From Mesorhizobium sp. INR15 (GTDB taxonomy: Bacteria; Pseudomonadota; Alphaproteobacteria; Rhizobiales; Rhizobiaceae): a stretch of DNA of 64,000 nucleotides. The notes beneath the pieces were generated by a model. That model searched no databases, was not told the DNA's origin, and saw only the letters and a program-made list of their open reading frames with translations. A program made the position numbers and the translations under genes. This document shows, one piece after another, positions 15,105 through 25,700 of this stretch; positions within the stretch are counted from its first letter, which is position 1; each line of letters begins with the position of its first letter. The stretch spans positions 62,001-126,000 of the forward strand of contig NZ_CP045499.1 in assembly GCF_015500075.1 (NCBI RefSeq), given 5' to 3'.

Positions 15105-17474
15105 ATGGCAGCAGCTCTACCAGACACTCTAGACGACTGGATCACCGTGGGCTCGCTGCCTGGCAGCGAAGGCCTCTATTTCCTAGGCACGTTCGAGCGA
15201 CGCATCACATTCTATTCTCAGCAGGTTCGTGCATTCCGCTTGGTCAGAGCGCTGCACGAGCGAGGCATCCTTAAGCCGAACGACACTATAGCCGTTGTCG
15301 GTGGTGGCGCCGCAGGAGTGACTTGCGCATTGGCGCTGGGGCTTCTGGACTACGACGTCAGCCTGTACGATCCCGCGGTTGAAGTCCTTCAACTTCAGAG
15401 CGCCTCTCCTCGCCTGCTCCATCCGCACATCTACGAATGGCCGGCGCTCGGTTCGCTGGACAAAAGCGCCGGGTTGCCTTTTCTCGACTGGGACCTGGAT
15501 ACCGGCAGGCCGATCGCCAAACGGCTCGCAACCGAATTCCATAGCCATAAGGCCATGCTCCCCAAGGTCATCTGGCAACATGAAAAGCGCCTCGACAAGT
15601 TGGAAAAATCGGACGCCGAATGGAGGCTGACCTTTACTGATGGCGCAACAAGGATCGTCCAGAAGGTCTTTCTCGCCATTGGCTTTGGAGATGAACGAAC
15701 GGTCGGGTCGGCAGACACCTACGACTACTGGAAGGAGCGCGGAGTTGGGACGACCGCGGTAGAGGCCAATCCTCCAGCGACCTACCTCGTGAGCGGCAAC
15801 GGCGATGGCGCCTTGACCGACATCCTCAATCTCCTCATCAAGGAGTTCGAGCACGTTCCATTTACGCAGACGTTCCTAGGGTACTTCAACCAGGACATTC
15901 TGCGAACCACTGTCCTGAAGGCCTACGATGGTTTGGCGCCAGAGGCAGACCTCGAGCCGGTTCTTGAGACGGATGTCCTCACGACCTTTCGTGAGCGAGG
16001 AATTCTTGACAAGCTGGTACCACAGCTCCGGACCGATCGGCTGCTGACGGTCAACTCCAGCGGGCCCTTATTCTCAGTAGGTAAGGCAGCACAGCTCAAT
16101 CAAGCCATGGTCTTCGCGGTGTTACATGCGGCTGAGCAGGCCGGGATCGTGCTCCGCCGCAGCTCAGGCAAGATCGAAAATGTAATTAAGCATGCAGATG
16201 GCCTCGAGCCTGCCGGCATAACCTTGGGCGGCGCTCCCCTTGTGGAGCGGTTCCATCATGTGATCCTGCGGCACGGCCCCAACAAGGAAGAGCGGTATCA
16301 CCCGGCCAAAGTGCAGTTTGACGAGTACCAGAAGGTGTCCACGGACCGGTTCAAAGCGCAGCCCGAACTGCTTGTCCCGCCCACGCTTGATGCCGAAACC
16401 TACACGGTGTTTTTTGACTTGTGGCTGCAGAAGCTTGCCGACGCCGCCAGACGGTTGCAGCTCGCTGGGCGATCCGCCCTTGAGGCCTCAACCATTTTGG
16501 TCACTTGGGACGTGGCGACCCAGACGTTGGTGCAGCGCGGCAAGGTCTTGCTTGAGGAGCTCGTGAGACAGTGCGAGTCCGCGGCCGCTCCTATCGTCGT
16601 GCAACTAGAGGTGCCACCGGACAAGCTAGACGCTGATGACATGGTCCGCTTGAGCAAAGCCAGTGGGGGCAAGATCACCCTTAGCCTTGGAGCAACCGTG
16701 CAAGATGCGTGGAAATCCAGGCTGCCCAACGCCGCTGCCGCTATGACAGCAGCGTCGCGCTATCCCTATCGTTTGGTCAGCACGATCAGCATCAGAGAGC
16801 ATGTCGATGCCTCCCTCGTCCGCCAATTGGAAGCCATACTCGTAGCAGCGCAGGCTGTTGGCACGTGCGATACCTTGGGAAAGATCGCAGCAGATGTTTT
16901 TGCGGAGGTACTCGCCACCTGGGCGGGATGGCGCCAGACACTCGACGCGTCACCTGCCCTCCGCCGCGATTTCCTTGCTTGGTTGGGTAATATCGGCCCC
17001 GAGAGCGCAAAGTCATGGAGCGGTGACGTAGCGGTGCTTGAGCGCATGGCGGGCGCATTGGTGCTGATCCTAGCCACCCACCTCGGTGAGCCACTCCAGC
17101 CGGCATCTGTGCCCAGAGGAAATCTTAGCTTCGACGAGAACGGGCATGCACTGGGTTCGTCCGCTGATAAGTTGGACGATGGCGGCCTGCTCACTGAATG
17201 GAATTTGCCCGAACATTGGGACGTCGACGCTCTCATCCTCTCCCGCAGCTCCGAGGTATCCGTCACAGGACCTGACGACACGATCCTGAACGGCGGAGAT
17301 CCCGGAACCGGGCTTGATATAGCGCGAAGGACCAAGCCGGCGATCGTCCGCAACGATGGGCCGTGGCGCACGGCACTCAAGACGGGGCTTCCTGCGTGGA
17401 AAGCCGCTGTGAAGGAAGAATTCCAGGCGTGGCGTGAGCGGCAGGACAACGATCGCGACAGGGTACTGACATGA
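15105..17474 (+). CDS. FAD/NAD(P)-binding protein, first gene of an ABC-three-component-like conflict operon
   Basis: A 789-residue protein. A Rossmann dinucleotide-binding motif IAVVGGGAAGVTCALALGLL sits at about residues 62-81, followed by a stretch typical of FAD-NAD(P)-binding proteins (VFLAIGFGDERTV, YLVSGNGDGALTDILNLL) to about residue 430. The rest (about 430-789) has no motif I recognise and may be an adaptor for the ATPase system. It overlaps the next gene by four bases (ATGA), so the three genes are translationally coupled. In ABC-three-component systems the first gene encodes a variable effector; a redox-fold effector would suggest NAD(P) or flavin chemistry, which is inference. 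The start has no strong ribosome site. Confidence 0.75.
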   Translation: MAAALPDTLDDWITVGSLPGSEGLYFLGTFERRITFYSQQVRAFRLVRALHERGILKPNDTIAVVGGGAAGVTCALALGLLDYDVSLYDPAVEVLQLQSASPRLLHPHIYEWPALGSLDKSAGLPFLDWDLDTGRPIAKRLATEFHSHKAMLPKVIWQHEKRLDKLEKSDAEWRLTFTDGATRIVQKVFLAIGFGDERTVGSADTYDYWKERGVGTTAVEANPPATYLVSGNGDGALTDILNLLIKEFEHVPFTQTFLGYFNQDILRTTVLKAYDGLAPEADLEPVLETDVLTTFRERGILDKLVPQLRTDRLLTVNSSGPLFSVGKAAQLNQAMVFAVLHAAEQAGIVLRRSSGKIENVIKHADGLEPAGITLGGAPLVERFHHVILRHGPNKEERYHPAKVQFDEYQKVSTDRFKAQPELLVPPTLDAETYTVFFDLWLQKLADAARRLQLAGRSALEASTILVTWDVATQTLVQRGKVLLEELVRQCESAAAPIVVQLEVPPDKLDADDMVRLSKASGGKITLSLGATVQDAWKSRLPNAAAAMTAASRYPYRLVSTISIREHVDASLVRQLEAILVAAQAVGTCDTLGKIAADVFAEVLATWAGWRQTLDASPALRRDFLAWLGNIGPESAKSWSGDVAVLERMAGALVLILATHLGEPLQPASVPRGNLSFDENGHALGSSADKLDDGGLLTEWNLPEHWDVDALILSRSSEVSVTGPDDTILNGGDPGTGLDIARRTKPAIVRNDGPWRTALKTGLPAWKAAVKEEFQAWRERQDNDRDRVLT

Positions 17475-18118
17475 CACCTGAGGTTTTGAAGTCCCTGTTG
17501 GCCACCGCGACGGAGCAACTGGGTTGGCGAGCTGACGAGGTCAAAGACTTCACCTCACCGACGTTTCGCAGCCGGACGACTGAAGCCGAGACAAAGGCGA
17601 TACCTGGTCTATTTGGCCTCCGCCTAGGTCAGTACCCGGTGATCGTCGCGCCAATAGCGCTCGACACGGTGGAGGGCGTTACGGCTGCACTCAAAAGGCT
17701 GCATGCCCAGATGGTGGTCGCCAGGTCGTATATGTACGAGCGAGAGGTCATCAATGCACACCTGCTTCTGTGCGCGACCTCTCCTACTCCGACAGGGGAC
17801 TGGGCGCGGCTGGTCGACCTCATCGAACGTGACGAGACCGTCTGTCGGAAACTGGTTTGGATCCCGAAACAGACGGCGGTGCAGGAGTCATTCGACGCCT
17901 TCCTGGCGAGAACGTTTCTGTCGATGCCATGGGAGCATGTGACGGCGGTGAGTGACGCTCAGCTCGATAAGACGCACGAGTTGGCTCAGCGCCTTCTCGA
18001 GAAGTATGGGCTCGGTCAGGATGTAGCGCAGCAGTGGGTTTCGCTCGCCGAGCAGTTGATAGACGACCCCGAGAGCCTCGTGACAGAACTTGTCCTGACC
18101 AGAGAGGCGTCGAAATGA
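17471..18118 (+). CDS. Small 'middle component'-like protein of the three-gene operon
   Basis: A 215-residue soluble protein coupled by ATGA overlaps to both neighbours. The segment LKRLHAQMVVARSYMYEREVINAHLLLC (in pieces: AQMVVARSYMYEREV, NAHLLLCATSP) and the C-terminal helical region are reminiscent of the middle component described for ABC-three-component systems, which links effector and ATPase. This is from remembered family patterns and position, not from a profile search. No catalytic motif is visible. Confidence 0.6.
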   Translation: MTPEVLKSLLATATEQLGWRADEVKDFTSPTFRSRTTEAETKAIPGLFGLRLGQYPVIVAPIALDTVEGVTAALKRLHAQMVVARSYMYEREVINAHLLLCATSPTPTGDWARLVDLIERDETVCRKLVWIPKQTAVQESFDAFLARTFLSMPWEHVTAVSDAQLDKTHELAQRLLEKYGLGQDVAQQWVSLAEQLIDDPESLVTELVLTREASK

Positions 18119-21100
18119 GCGGCGTTTACCTTACCCGCGTTCGGCTCGAACAGTACCGAACCTTCAGACAGTTGGATATTCGCCTCCGAGACGGACCCGG
18201 CGTGCTCATCGTTCAGGGCAGCAACGGTATCGGTAAGTCCTCACTATTCGATGGCCTTGAGTGGGCTCTGACGGACAGGATTGACCACTTCCGTGATGCC
18301 GACGGCGTCAAAAAGGTTGGCAGCTATCTTTGCCGGTGGCGCGAAGGAACGCTTGGCCCCACGTCCGTGACCATAGACTTCACTGGCGAGAAAAGTGTTT
18401 CGCGCACCCTGTCCTCTTCCGATGCTACCAAGTCGGTCACTGGCGGCAACATCGACGACATTACGGAATTCCTAAAAGACGAGAACTGGGGCCGGAGCAT
18501 TTCTGGGCTCTCAAGGTACTTGCTGCTCACCCATTTCCTCGGACAGTCCACGATGTCCCGGCTCACGAACCGAGATCCCGGCGAGCGATTCGATATCCTG
18601 AAGGAGGCAGCCGAAAGCAAAGAGATCGAAGACGTCGCGAATGCTCTCCATGGTAAGGGCAATACGAAAGCCGTCCGGGCCTATAACGGCCGGATCAAAC
18701 TGCTGAATGACGAGGTCGTCGCTCTCCAGGCTATTCTCGACACAGAGGCGAACCTCTGGGCAGGGCTGACCGGAGTTGGCGCCTGGGATGACGCTGCCGC
18801 CACCGAGGCAACCCATGCCATTTCGCGGCTGCTGGATGACGCGGCGGGCAACAAGTCTCAGACGCCAGTAGTTGCCTTCGATCAGAACACGATCTACGCG
18901 TTGGACGAGCGTCTCAACGAGCAGCGGACACGACTGCGGAGCCTAGAAACAGGTCTGGGCGACGCGACGTCTGCACTTGAGGAATGGGAAAGTGCGACGC
19001 GGCAAGTGCTGGAGCGTGAGGCTGCAAAGGCGATCGCTGACGGGCAGGTAACGACACTGACGTCACAACACGCGGAAACTTCGGCGTCACTGGAGAAGGC
19101 TAAGGCTGAGGAGGCCAGCGCGACCGGCTTGGCAGAAGCGCACCGAGACACCCTTACTCTACTGACCGGCCTGCGGGACGCACGGATTGCCCAGGCAGCC
19201 GCGCAGATCCGCAAGGAAGCAGCGGACGCTGCCCGAGCGGGGGCTCAGGAGGCAGTCGCCCACGAAAACTTAACCGTGGAGGCCTTGGAACGTCGGTTGC
19301 AGATCGTGCGTCGAATTGAAAAAGATGTTGGCCGGCTCGATGAAAGGGGGCAATTGGCCCAGACCGAGAGACGCAACGTGGGGCTGTGGCTTGCTCGGGA
19401 TACCAAGATTGCGGAGCTGCAGGCAGCGATGCAGTCGTCCCAACTGCGCTTCCCCACTGTAGACGCAGACATCGAGCAGGCGGACGTATCGGCTCGAAAC
19501 GCGAAGACACTCCTTGATGAGCAGAACGCCGTTCTTATCGAGTTGAGGAAGACGGTCTCGGAAATGTCGAGCGCGGTCGCTAGCGTCGCCGCCAACCTTC
19601 CGCACGATGCATGCGACTGTCCTGTTTGCGCGACCCACTTCGAGATTAAGGGCGAGCTACAACAACGGGCAGAAAGTGCGGCAGCCAGGTTGGCTCCCTT
19701 GGTGTTGGCGCAAGAGGAGCGTGTTCAATCTGCGTCGCAACGCTCGGAGACAGCCACCAACCGCCTCGACCAATTGAAGGCCGCCAAGCAAGAGCTGATC
19801 ACGCTCACTGAGGAACTCCAATCCGAGGAACGCGCAAGGACTGAGGTGGGTATTGGCGTGTTCGGCGACGCCGCGGTTGACCGGGTGGTGGCCGAAGAGC
19901 GTCAGGGGCAACTGGGGACGAGCGCCGAAGAGATAGCAAGGTTGAGGCAGCGGAAGTGGTATTGGCGGAACCGGCTGAACGGCGATTTCTTCACGCCCGG
20001 AGGCGAACAGGCCACTGCCATCAGGAGGCGTGACCAGGCTCAGCTTCAGCTGAACGCCGCAACCCAAACACAGTCGACCATTGCAGCCGAGTTCGACGCC
20101 GCGGCATCATCCGTTCGCGAGCTCGTGGAAATCGTTGGTGATTTCGGCGAGACCCAGTTGGCGGAAGCGATCCGTGGGACTCAGAGCGATCTTTCCGCGG
20201 CTGAGGAGAAGAGCCGGCAGGCAACGCAGGCGCGGCAGTCCATTGAACAGCAATTGGCCTCGTTTGACGTTGCTCTCCCCGCAGCAAGAACGCGTCAACA
20301 ACAGTCGGTTGATCAGGTCGCCGCCGCGGCGCGAAGAAAAGCCGACGCCGAAGAAACTTGGCGGAGACTTGCTTTCGCTCAATCGGAAGTACCCGACCCA
20401 CTCTCGATCGCCGTAAGGACAACGACCATCGGCCGACTTCGAGAGACGTTAAGAGAAGCCGACGATTTGCTGAAGCAGCTGCGAGACGGTCGAGCTGCCA
20501 AAGCTCTGGTAGATAATCATCTGGCTGCATTAGAGCGGTTGCGGGCTGCGGTAAGTGGCGCCCCGAACAGCGAGAGACTGCAGCTTCGTAACGAGGCGCA
20601 GGATCGGGTGTCTGCCAAGGCTAGGCTCGCACAGGCAACCCGGGAGACTAAGGATATCGCCCAGGCCGCGAGCTCAGAAATTCTCGACGAACTGGCGGAA
20701 TTCAACACCAGCTACATGCAGCCTCTCGACACCCTCATGAAGGCCATCAACATGGCAATCATGGGCGATCCGAGGGTGGGGTTGGAGTCATACGTTAAGA
20801 ACCGTCGCGTCGAACAGCGGCCAACAAAAGAGGGAGAGGCCCTCCCTGCTGAGATCGCGTCAATAGATGCACGGTTGGTACACAGCGAAGGCCAGATGGC
20901 AGCCTTGTCTGTCAGTATGCTGTGTGCTGCCAGCCTGACCTACCCATGGTCTCGCTGGCGGGGGTTGGTCCTGGATGACCCGCTTCAGCACAACGACACC
21001 ATCCACGCCGCCGCTTTCACGGATTTCGTCTGCAACCTTGTGGCGAGCCGTGGATATCAGGTGCTCTTGTCAACTCACGACCGCGCTCAGGCAGAGTTTC

Positions 21101-21228
21101 TGAGGCGGAAGATGGCATCTCGAAACCTGCCTTGCGCCGTCCTCAATCTGCTGGGGACCGGGCAAGACGGTGTCGAATGGACCTACCGATCGGCAGACAG
21201 CGTGGCGCCCTTAGTCGCATCCGCATAA
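18115..21228 (+). CDS. SMC/Rad50-like ABC ATPase with zinc hook (ABC-three-component-like)
   Basis: A 1037-residue protein; ATG at 18115 overlaps the previous stop. Head domain: Walker A QGSNGIGKSS at about 34-43. Two long coiled-coil arms flank a zinc-hook CDCPVCATHFE near residue 500, the Rad50 CxxC dimerisation element. The second head half carries the ABC signature region LVHSEGQMAALSVSM, Walker B GLVLDDPLQHND and a D-loop/switch STHDRAQAEF. This is the architecture of DNA-sensing ATPases in conflict systems (ABC-three-component, Wadjet-, RecF- and Rad50-like). A palindrome TAAGCTCAAGCTTA follows the stop at 21231-21244 without a T-run. Confidence 0.85.
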   Translation: MSGVYLTRVRLEQYRTFRQLDIRLRDGPGVLIVQGSNGIGKSSLFDGLEWALTDRIDHFRDADGVKKVGSYLCRWREGTLGPTSVTIDFTGEKSVSRTLSSSDATKSVTGGNIDDITEFLKDENWGRSISGLSRYLLLTHFLGQSTMSRLTNRDPGERFDILKEAAESKEIEDVANALHGKGNTKAVRAYNGRIKLLNDEVVALQAILDTEANLWAGLTGVGAWDDAAATEATHAISRLLDDAAGNKSQTPVVAFDQNTIYALDERLNEQRTRLRSLETGLGDATSALEEWESATRQVLEREAAKAIADGQVTTLTSQHAETSASLEKAKAEEASATGLAEAHRDTLTLLTGLRDARIAQAAAQIRKEAADAARAGAQEAVAHENLTVEALERRLQIVRRIEKDVGRLDERGQLAQTERRNVGLWLARDTKIAELQAAMQSSQLRFPTVDADIEQADVSARNAKTLLDEQNAVLIELRKTVSEMSSAVASVAANLPHDACDCPVCATHFEIKGELQQRAESAAARLAPLVLAQEERVQSASQRSETATNRLDQLKAAKQELITLTEELQSEERARTEVGIGVFGDAAVDRVVAEERQGQLGTSAEEIARLRQRKWYWRNRLNGDFFTPGGEQATAIRRRDQAQLQLNAATQTQSTIAAEFDAAASSVRELVEIVGDFGETQLAEAIRGTQSDLSAAEEKSRQATQARQSIEQQLASFDVALPAARTRQQQSVDQVAAAARRKADAEETWRRLAFAQSEVPDPLSIAVRTTTIGRLRETLREADDLLKQLRDGRAAKALVDNHLAALERLRAAVSGAPNSERLQLRNEAQDRVSAKARLAQATRETKDIAQAASSEILDELAEFNTSYMQPLDTLMKAINMAIMGDPRVGLESYVKNRRVEQRPTKEGEALPAEIASIDARLVHSEGQMAALSVSMLCAASLTYPWSRWRGLVLDDPLQHNDTIHAAAFTDFVCNLVASRGYQVLLSTHDRAQAEFLRRKMASRNLPCAVLNLLGTGQDGVEWTYRSADSVAPLVASA

Positions 21229-21503
21229 GTTAAGCTCAAGCTTATCCTACGCACTCTGTGACCTCAGGGATGGAGCCCCACTGCCTATCTTTCGTTTCAG
21301 TCTTAAGTCGGGCCGGTGTTGGTCTGTTTCAGGCCAGATACAATCAGGCCGGCTCGCCAGCCGTTCGATGCCGCCGCTAGCGCTGCTCAGCGGCACCGGT
21401 GTTCACCAGGGAGTTTGTTGCAAGACACTACCTCAGAGTGCGATGAAATTCATCTATCGAACTGTGGTCGGAAACCATTAGTTTCGTCGCCGGAGATCAC
21501 CCA

Positions 21504-22763
21504 ATGGCATTTCGATTCGTACATACCGCCGACATTCATCTCGACTCGCCGCTGCGTTCGCTCGCGCTGCGAAACGCCGATCTCGCCGAGCTTGTTGGCG
21601 ACGCCAGCCGCCAGGCGTTTGTCTCCATCGTGGATCTCTGCCTTGCGGAACGAGTCGATGCGCTGGTCATTGCAGGCGATCTTTACGATGGCGATCAGAC
21701 GTCGATGAAAACGGCGCGTTTCCTAGCGTCACAAATGACACGCCTTCACCAGGCCGGCATCAGGGTCTTCAAGATCCGCGGCAATCACGACGCCCTATCG
21801 CGGATATCGAAACAGCTGACGTTCCCGGAGACAGTCACGATCTTCAGCGGCCGTCCCCAGTCGGTGCTGCAGACAGCCGGCGGGCTGGACGTCATGTTCC
21901 ATGGATTGAGCTTTGCCAGTCCCAAGGCGCCGGAAAGCCTGTTGCCCAAGTATCCAGCTGCCCGTGAAGGAGCGGTCAACGTGGGCATCATGCACACCAG
22001 CCTGGCCGGATCGCCCGGTCATGACGTTTACGCCCCTTGCAACATCGCTGACTTGCACAGCCATGGCTATGACTATTGGGCGCTTGGTCACATCCATCTC
22101 CGCCAAGTTCATCCAGGAACCAGCACGGTGGTGATGCCAGGAATACCGCAGGGCAGGGACGTCAACGAAGCCGGCGAGAAATCCGTCACACTGGTCACGA
22201 TAAGAGACGACCGCTCCATCGAGATCGAGGAAAGGCTGACCAGTATCGCGCAGTTTGAACGGATGAACATCGACCTGACCGGGACGGTGGAATGGCCTGA
22301 AGTCGTTGGGCGTGTCCGATCCGCGCTCGAAGATCTTCGGGCTTCCGTGAAATCCCGTCATGCCGTGGTCCGTCTCGGTCTGACCGGGACCTCGCCTTTG
22401 TCGTGGGCGCTGATCCGCGATAGGGATCTGCTGCTAGCCGAGGCCGAGCAGGCTGCGGAACAGACGGGAGACACATGGGTGGAAAAGCTCGAGCTTGACC
22501 TCGCTCCGCCCAGGACAGAAACAGTCGAAGGCGTCGCGGATCCGATTTTCGAACTCGCTCAATCCATGCACGCCGATGCCAGTTCGGAAGCGTTCCGAGC
22601 CGAGGCGAGGGCGTTCGTTCACAAGATGATAGCGGATCTCCCAGCCGAAGGACGCGACTTCGCCGGGAAGGACGAGGTTGCGCTGGAACTGTTTCTCGAC
22701 AGGGTGCTCGCCAGCAGCACCGACCTGGTCACGGCACGCCTCAAGGCAGGTGGCTCGCAATGA
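21504..22763 (+). CDS. yhaO: DNA repair exonuclease, YhaO/Mre11-like metallophosphoesterase
   Basis: A 419-residue metallophosphoesterase. It carries all phosphoesterase motifs of SbcD/Mre11/YhaO nucleases: HTADIHLDSP (D-x-H), VIAGDLYDGD (GD), IRGNHDA (GNHD), IMHTSLAG and WALGHIHLRQV (GHxH). GGAGA precedes the ATG at 21504. It overlaps the following ATPase gene by four bases, the usual arrangement for the nuclease and its Rad50-like partner. The 275-base gap before it separates it from the ABC-three-component-like operon, so it may have its own promoter. Role: processing of DNA ends, or defence. Confidence 0.85.
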   Translation: MAFRFVHTADIHLDSPLRSLALRNADLAELVGDASRQAFVSIVDLCLAERVDALVIAGDLYDGDQTSMKTARFLASQMTRLHQAGIRVFKIRGNHDALSRISKQLTFPETVTIFSGRPQSVLQTAGGLDVMFHGLSFASPKAPESLLPKYPAAREGAVNVGIMHTSLAGSPGHDVYAPCNIADLHSHGYDYWALGHIHLRQVHPGTSTVVMPGIPQGRDVNEAGEKSVTLVTIRDDRSIEIEERLTSIAQFERMNIDLTGTVEWPEVVGRVRSALEDLRASVKSRHAVVRLGLTGTSPLSWALIRDRDLLLAEAEQAAEQTGDTWVEKLELDLAPPRTETVEGVADPIFELAQSMHADASSEAFRAEARAFVHKMIADLPAEGRDFAGKDEVALELFLDRVLASSTDLVTARLKAGGSQ

Positions 22764-25700
22764 GGCTCCGGCGCCTTGACCTCATTCGCTATGGGAAGTT
22801 CACCGACCGGACGATCGACTTCGGGCCAAAACCGGAGTCAGGGCCCGACCTGCATATCGTGTTCGGTCTGAACGAGGCCGGCAAGTCGACAGCGCTCTCC
22901 GGCTATCTGGACTTGCTGTTCGGCATCGAGGAACGCAGCCGCTACAATTTCCTGCACGAGTACGGCGCCATGCGCATTGGCGGGGTGCTCGAATTTGCAG
23001 AAGCGCAGCACACGCTCACACGCACGAAACAGCGCAGCAACTCGCTGCTGAACGAGATGGGCCAGCCGGTCAGCGAAATGGCGATCACGGCACATCTCGC
23101 CGGCCTGTCTCGCGATGCCTACACGACCATGTTCTCGCTGGACGACGAGACGCTGGAGGCGGGCGGAAAATCGATACTGGAGTCGCGTGGCGACCTGGGC
23201 AAGCTTCTGTTCACGGCCAGCGCCGGTCTTGGGCATGCAAGTGACACATTGAGCGGCCTCGAGGCCGAAGCGGACGGACTCTATCGGAAGCAGGCGCACG
23301 GAACCGAACTTGCGTTGCTCAAGAGGCGCCTTACGGATCTCAAGTCGCGCAGGGACGAAATCGACACATTGGCGTCAACCTACGAGAGCCTTGAAGCCGA
23401 ACGGTTAGACGCGACGGAAAAATACGACCGCACCATCGCCGAACGATCGGTGCTGTCAGCACGGCTCGATGGCATTGCCAGGTACCTCCGCGCGGGTCCG
23501 ATCCTGGCGGATATCCGGCGCAAAGGGGCTCAGCTGGCCGAGCTGCCGGACATTGCTTCGCCCCCACGGACCTGGACAGGCAGCGTCACCGAATTGATCG
23601 ATGACGACGCCAGTCTGAGAACGCGGCTGTCCGGGAACATCGACGAGGTCGAGCGCCTGACAGCGAAGATCGCCTCAGTCGACGTGGACGAAATGATCCT
23701 TGCGATTTCCGAGCGCATTCGAAGCCTGGGGGAAGGCAAGGTGCGCTACGTCTCTGCTGGCCTGGACCTGCCCAATCGGAGGATGGAGTTGCAAATCCTC
23801 AACAACGCCGTGGCGACCTGCCTTGCCGCGCTGGGACGGTCTACGGAGCGAGACGCTGCCGTGCTGCTGTTGCCTGCCGCCACTGTTGGCGTTGTCCGAG
23901 CCATGGTCGAGCAGCGATCTGGAATTGCCACTGGTGTGCGAGCCGCTCGCGACGAAGCAGCAGCTTCCCTCGATGCGCTTCAGACCGCACGAGAGCGGGT
24001 TGGGGAAGAAAGAGCGGTGCCCGAACCTGCCAGGGCAAGGCTGAGCACGGCTTTGTCCAAAGCGAGCAGGAGCGGGCATCTCGTAGACATTAGAACAGCG
24101 CGCGAGGCGGAGGACACGGCGAAAGTCCGCTGGCAGGCGGCACTTGGACGGTTGCACCCATGGTCTGGAAATGCGCGGGCGCTGGCCGGCATCTCCGTTC
24201 CCAGCGCCAGGCAGATTGGCGCCTGGAAAACGCTGGCGGCAGAGCTTGGCAGGAACAGAGCCGTCCTTTCGGAGCGTCTTGCCGAATGGGAGGGCAATCA
24301 CGCCTTGCTCTCGGCACGATTAGGCGCGCTTCGTGCTTCGGTCGATGTCGCCGACGATGAAGCCGCTGCCGCCATCCGGCGTGCCCGAGATGACGCCTGG
24401 GCAAAGCACCGCGGAGAGCTAACCGGCGAAACAGCTGACGATTTTGCCGTGTCGTTGGCGCGCGATGACAGTGCTGGAGCGGGCCGATTGGCTGGCGCGT
24501 CCGAGCTTGCCGATATCCGGACAACAACGCGCAGCCTCGCTGAAGCCGCTGCCGACGTCTCGCGCATGCGCGAGCAACTTGCACGGGTCGACACGGACGT
24601 GGACACCGCAGCGTCGGAAATACGCGCGGCAGCAAGAGATTTTCTCGGAGAACGCTTGGAACCCCCGCCTGGAGATCTAATCGAACGGGTCGAGGACCTG
24701 ATCTCTGCTCGCACCGATGCGCTCGCAGCCTGGGAGGAGATCGAGCTTGCTCACAAGAAGGCTGAGCGGGCGGCCGATGAGGGGGAGCGCACGCGCCTTG
24801 AGTTGAGCGGGGCGCTGGAGAGCGTCGGCATAGGTTCCGATCCCGGCGATAGCTTGGAGACGATCGCGGCCGTCGCAGAGCTGTTCGTCGACCGGCAGCG
24901 CAAGGTCGACGCCCAATATGCCGAGGCGCTCAAAACAGTGACCGCCAGGGAAGAAGATTTGGCCGCCAGACGACGCGCTGTGGGCGTGGCAGAGCGGCGT
25001 GAGGAAGAATGGCTCGCGGGCATTGCCGAAGCGCTCAAGGGCACCTGGCTCGAGAGCGGACTTTCCGCGTCCGGCGTCGGCGCTGTCCTCGATCATTTGG
25101 CAGAATTGTCCAAAAGTCTCCAGGAGCGGGACGCCCTGCAGCTGCGCATCGGGAAGATGGAGGCGGACAGGGATAATTTCATTGTCGAGGTCACCGCTGC
25201 TGCAGCTGAAGCCGGGGAACCCGCAAACAGCGACGAACCGGAGCAGTTGGCGATCCGACTTGCCGAGCGCCTGGAGCGCGCCGAGCGCACGCGTGAAACC
25301 AAGGCAGACTTCGCCAACGACTTGAAGCGCCTGCAGGATACACGCGACATCCTCGACGCTGAGATTTCGGCACATGAGCGCCGCAAGAACGACGTCCTGA
25401 CCGTCTTTGGCGTGCCTACGCTTTCGCAAGTCGTGGAACGTGACGAGCTGCTGCGCGACAGGGATCGTCTGCGTACCGCGGTGGCCGAACTTAAGGAGCG
25501 GGTGTCGGCCGAACTCACGCTCGAAGGGTTCGAGCAGGCCCGCTCGGTGTTGGATGGGCTCGATTTCGACAGCCTCATGGTCGAGCAGGCTGAAGGCGAG
25601 CAGCGACTTCGGGATCTGGACGAAGCGATACGACAACAGCTTATCCGGCAGACGCGCGCGGCCGACAAGCTGGACGCCATTGGCGGCGACAGCGCTGTTG

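Noticed and set aside
14837..15145. Minus-strand frames covering the region before the ABC-three-component-like operon
   Set aside because: No recognisable domain and they run into the start of the FAD protein gene; probably chance frames in GC-rich DNA.
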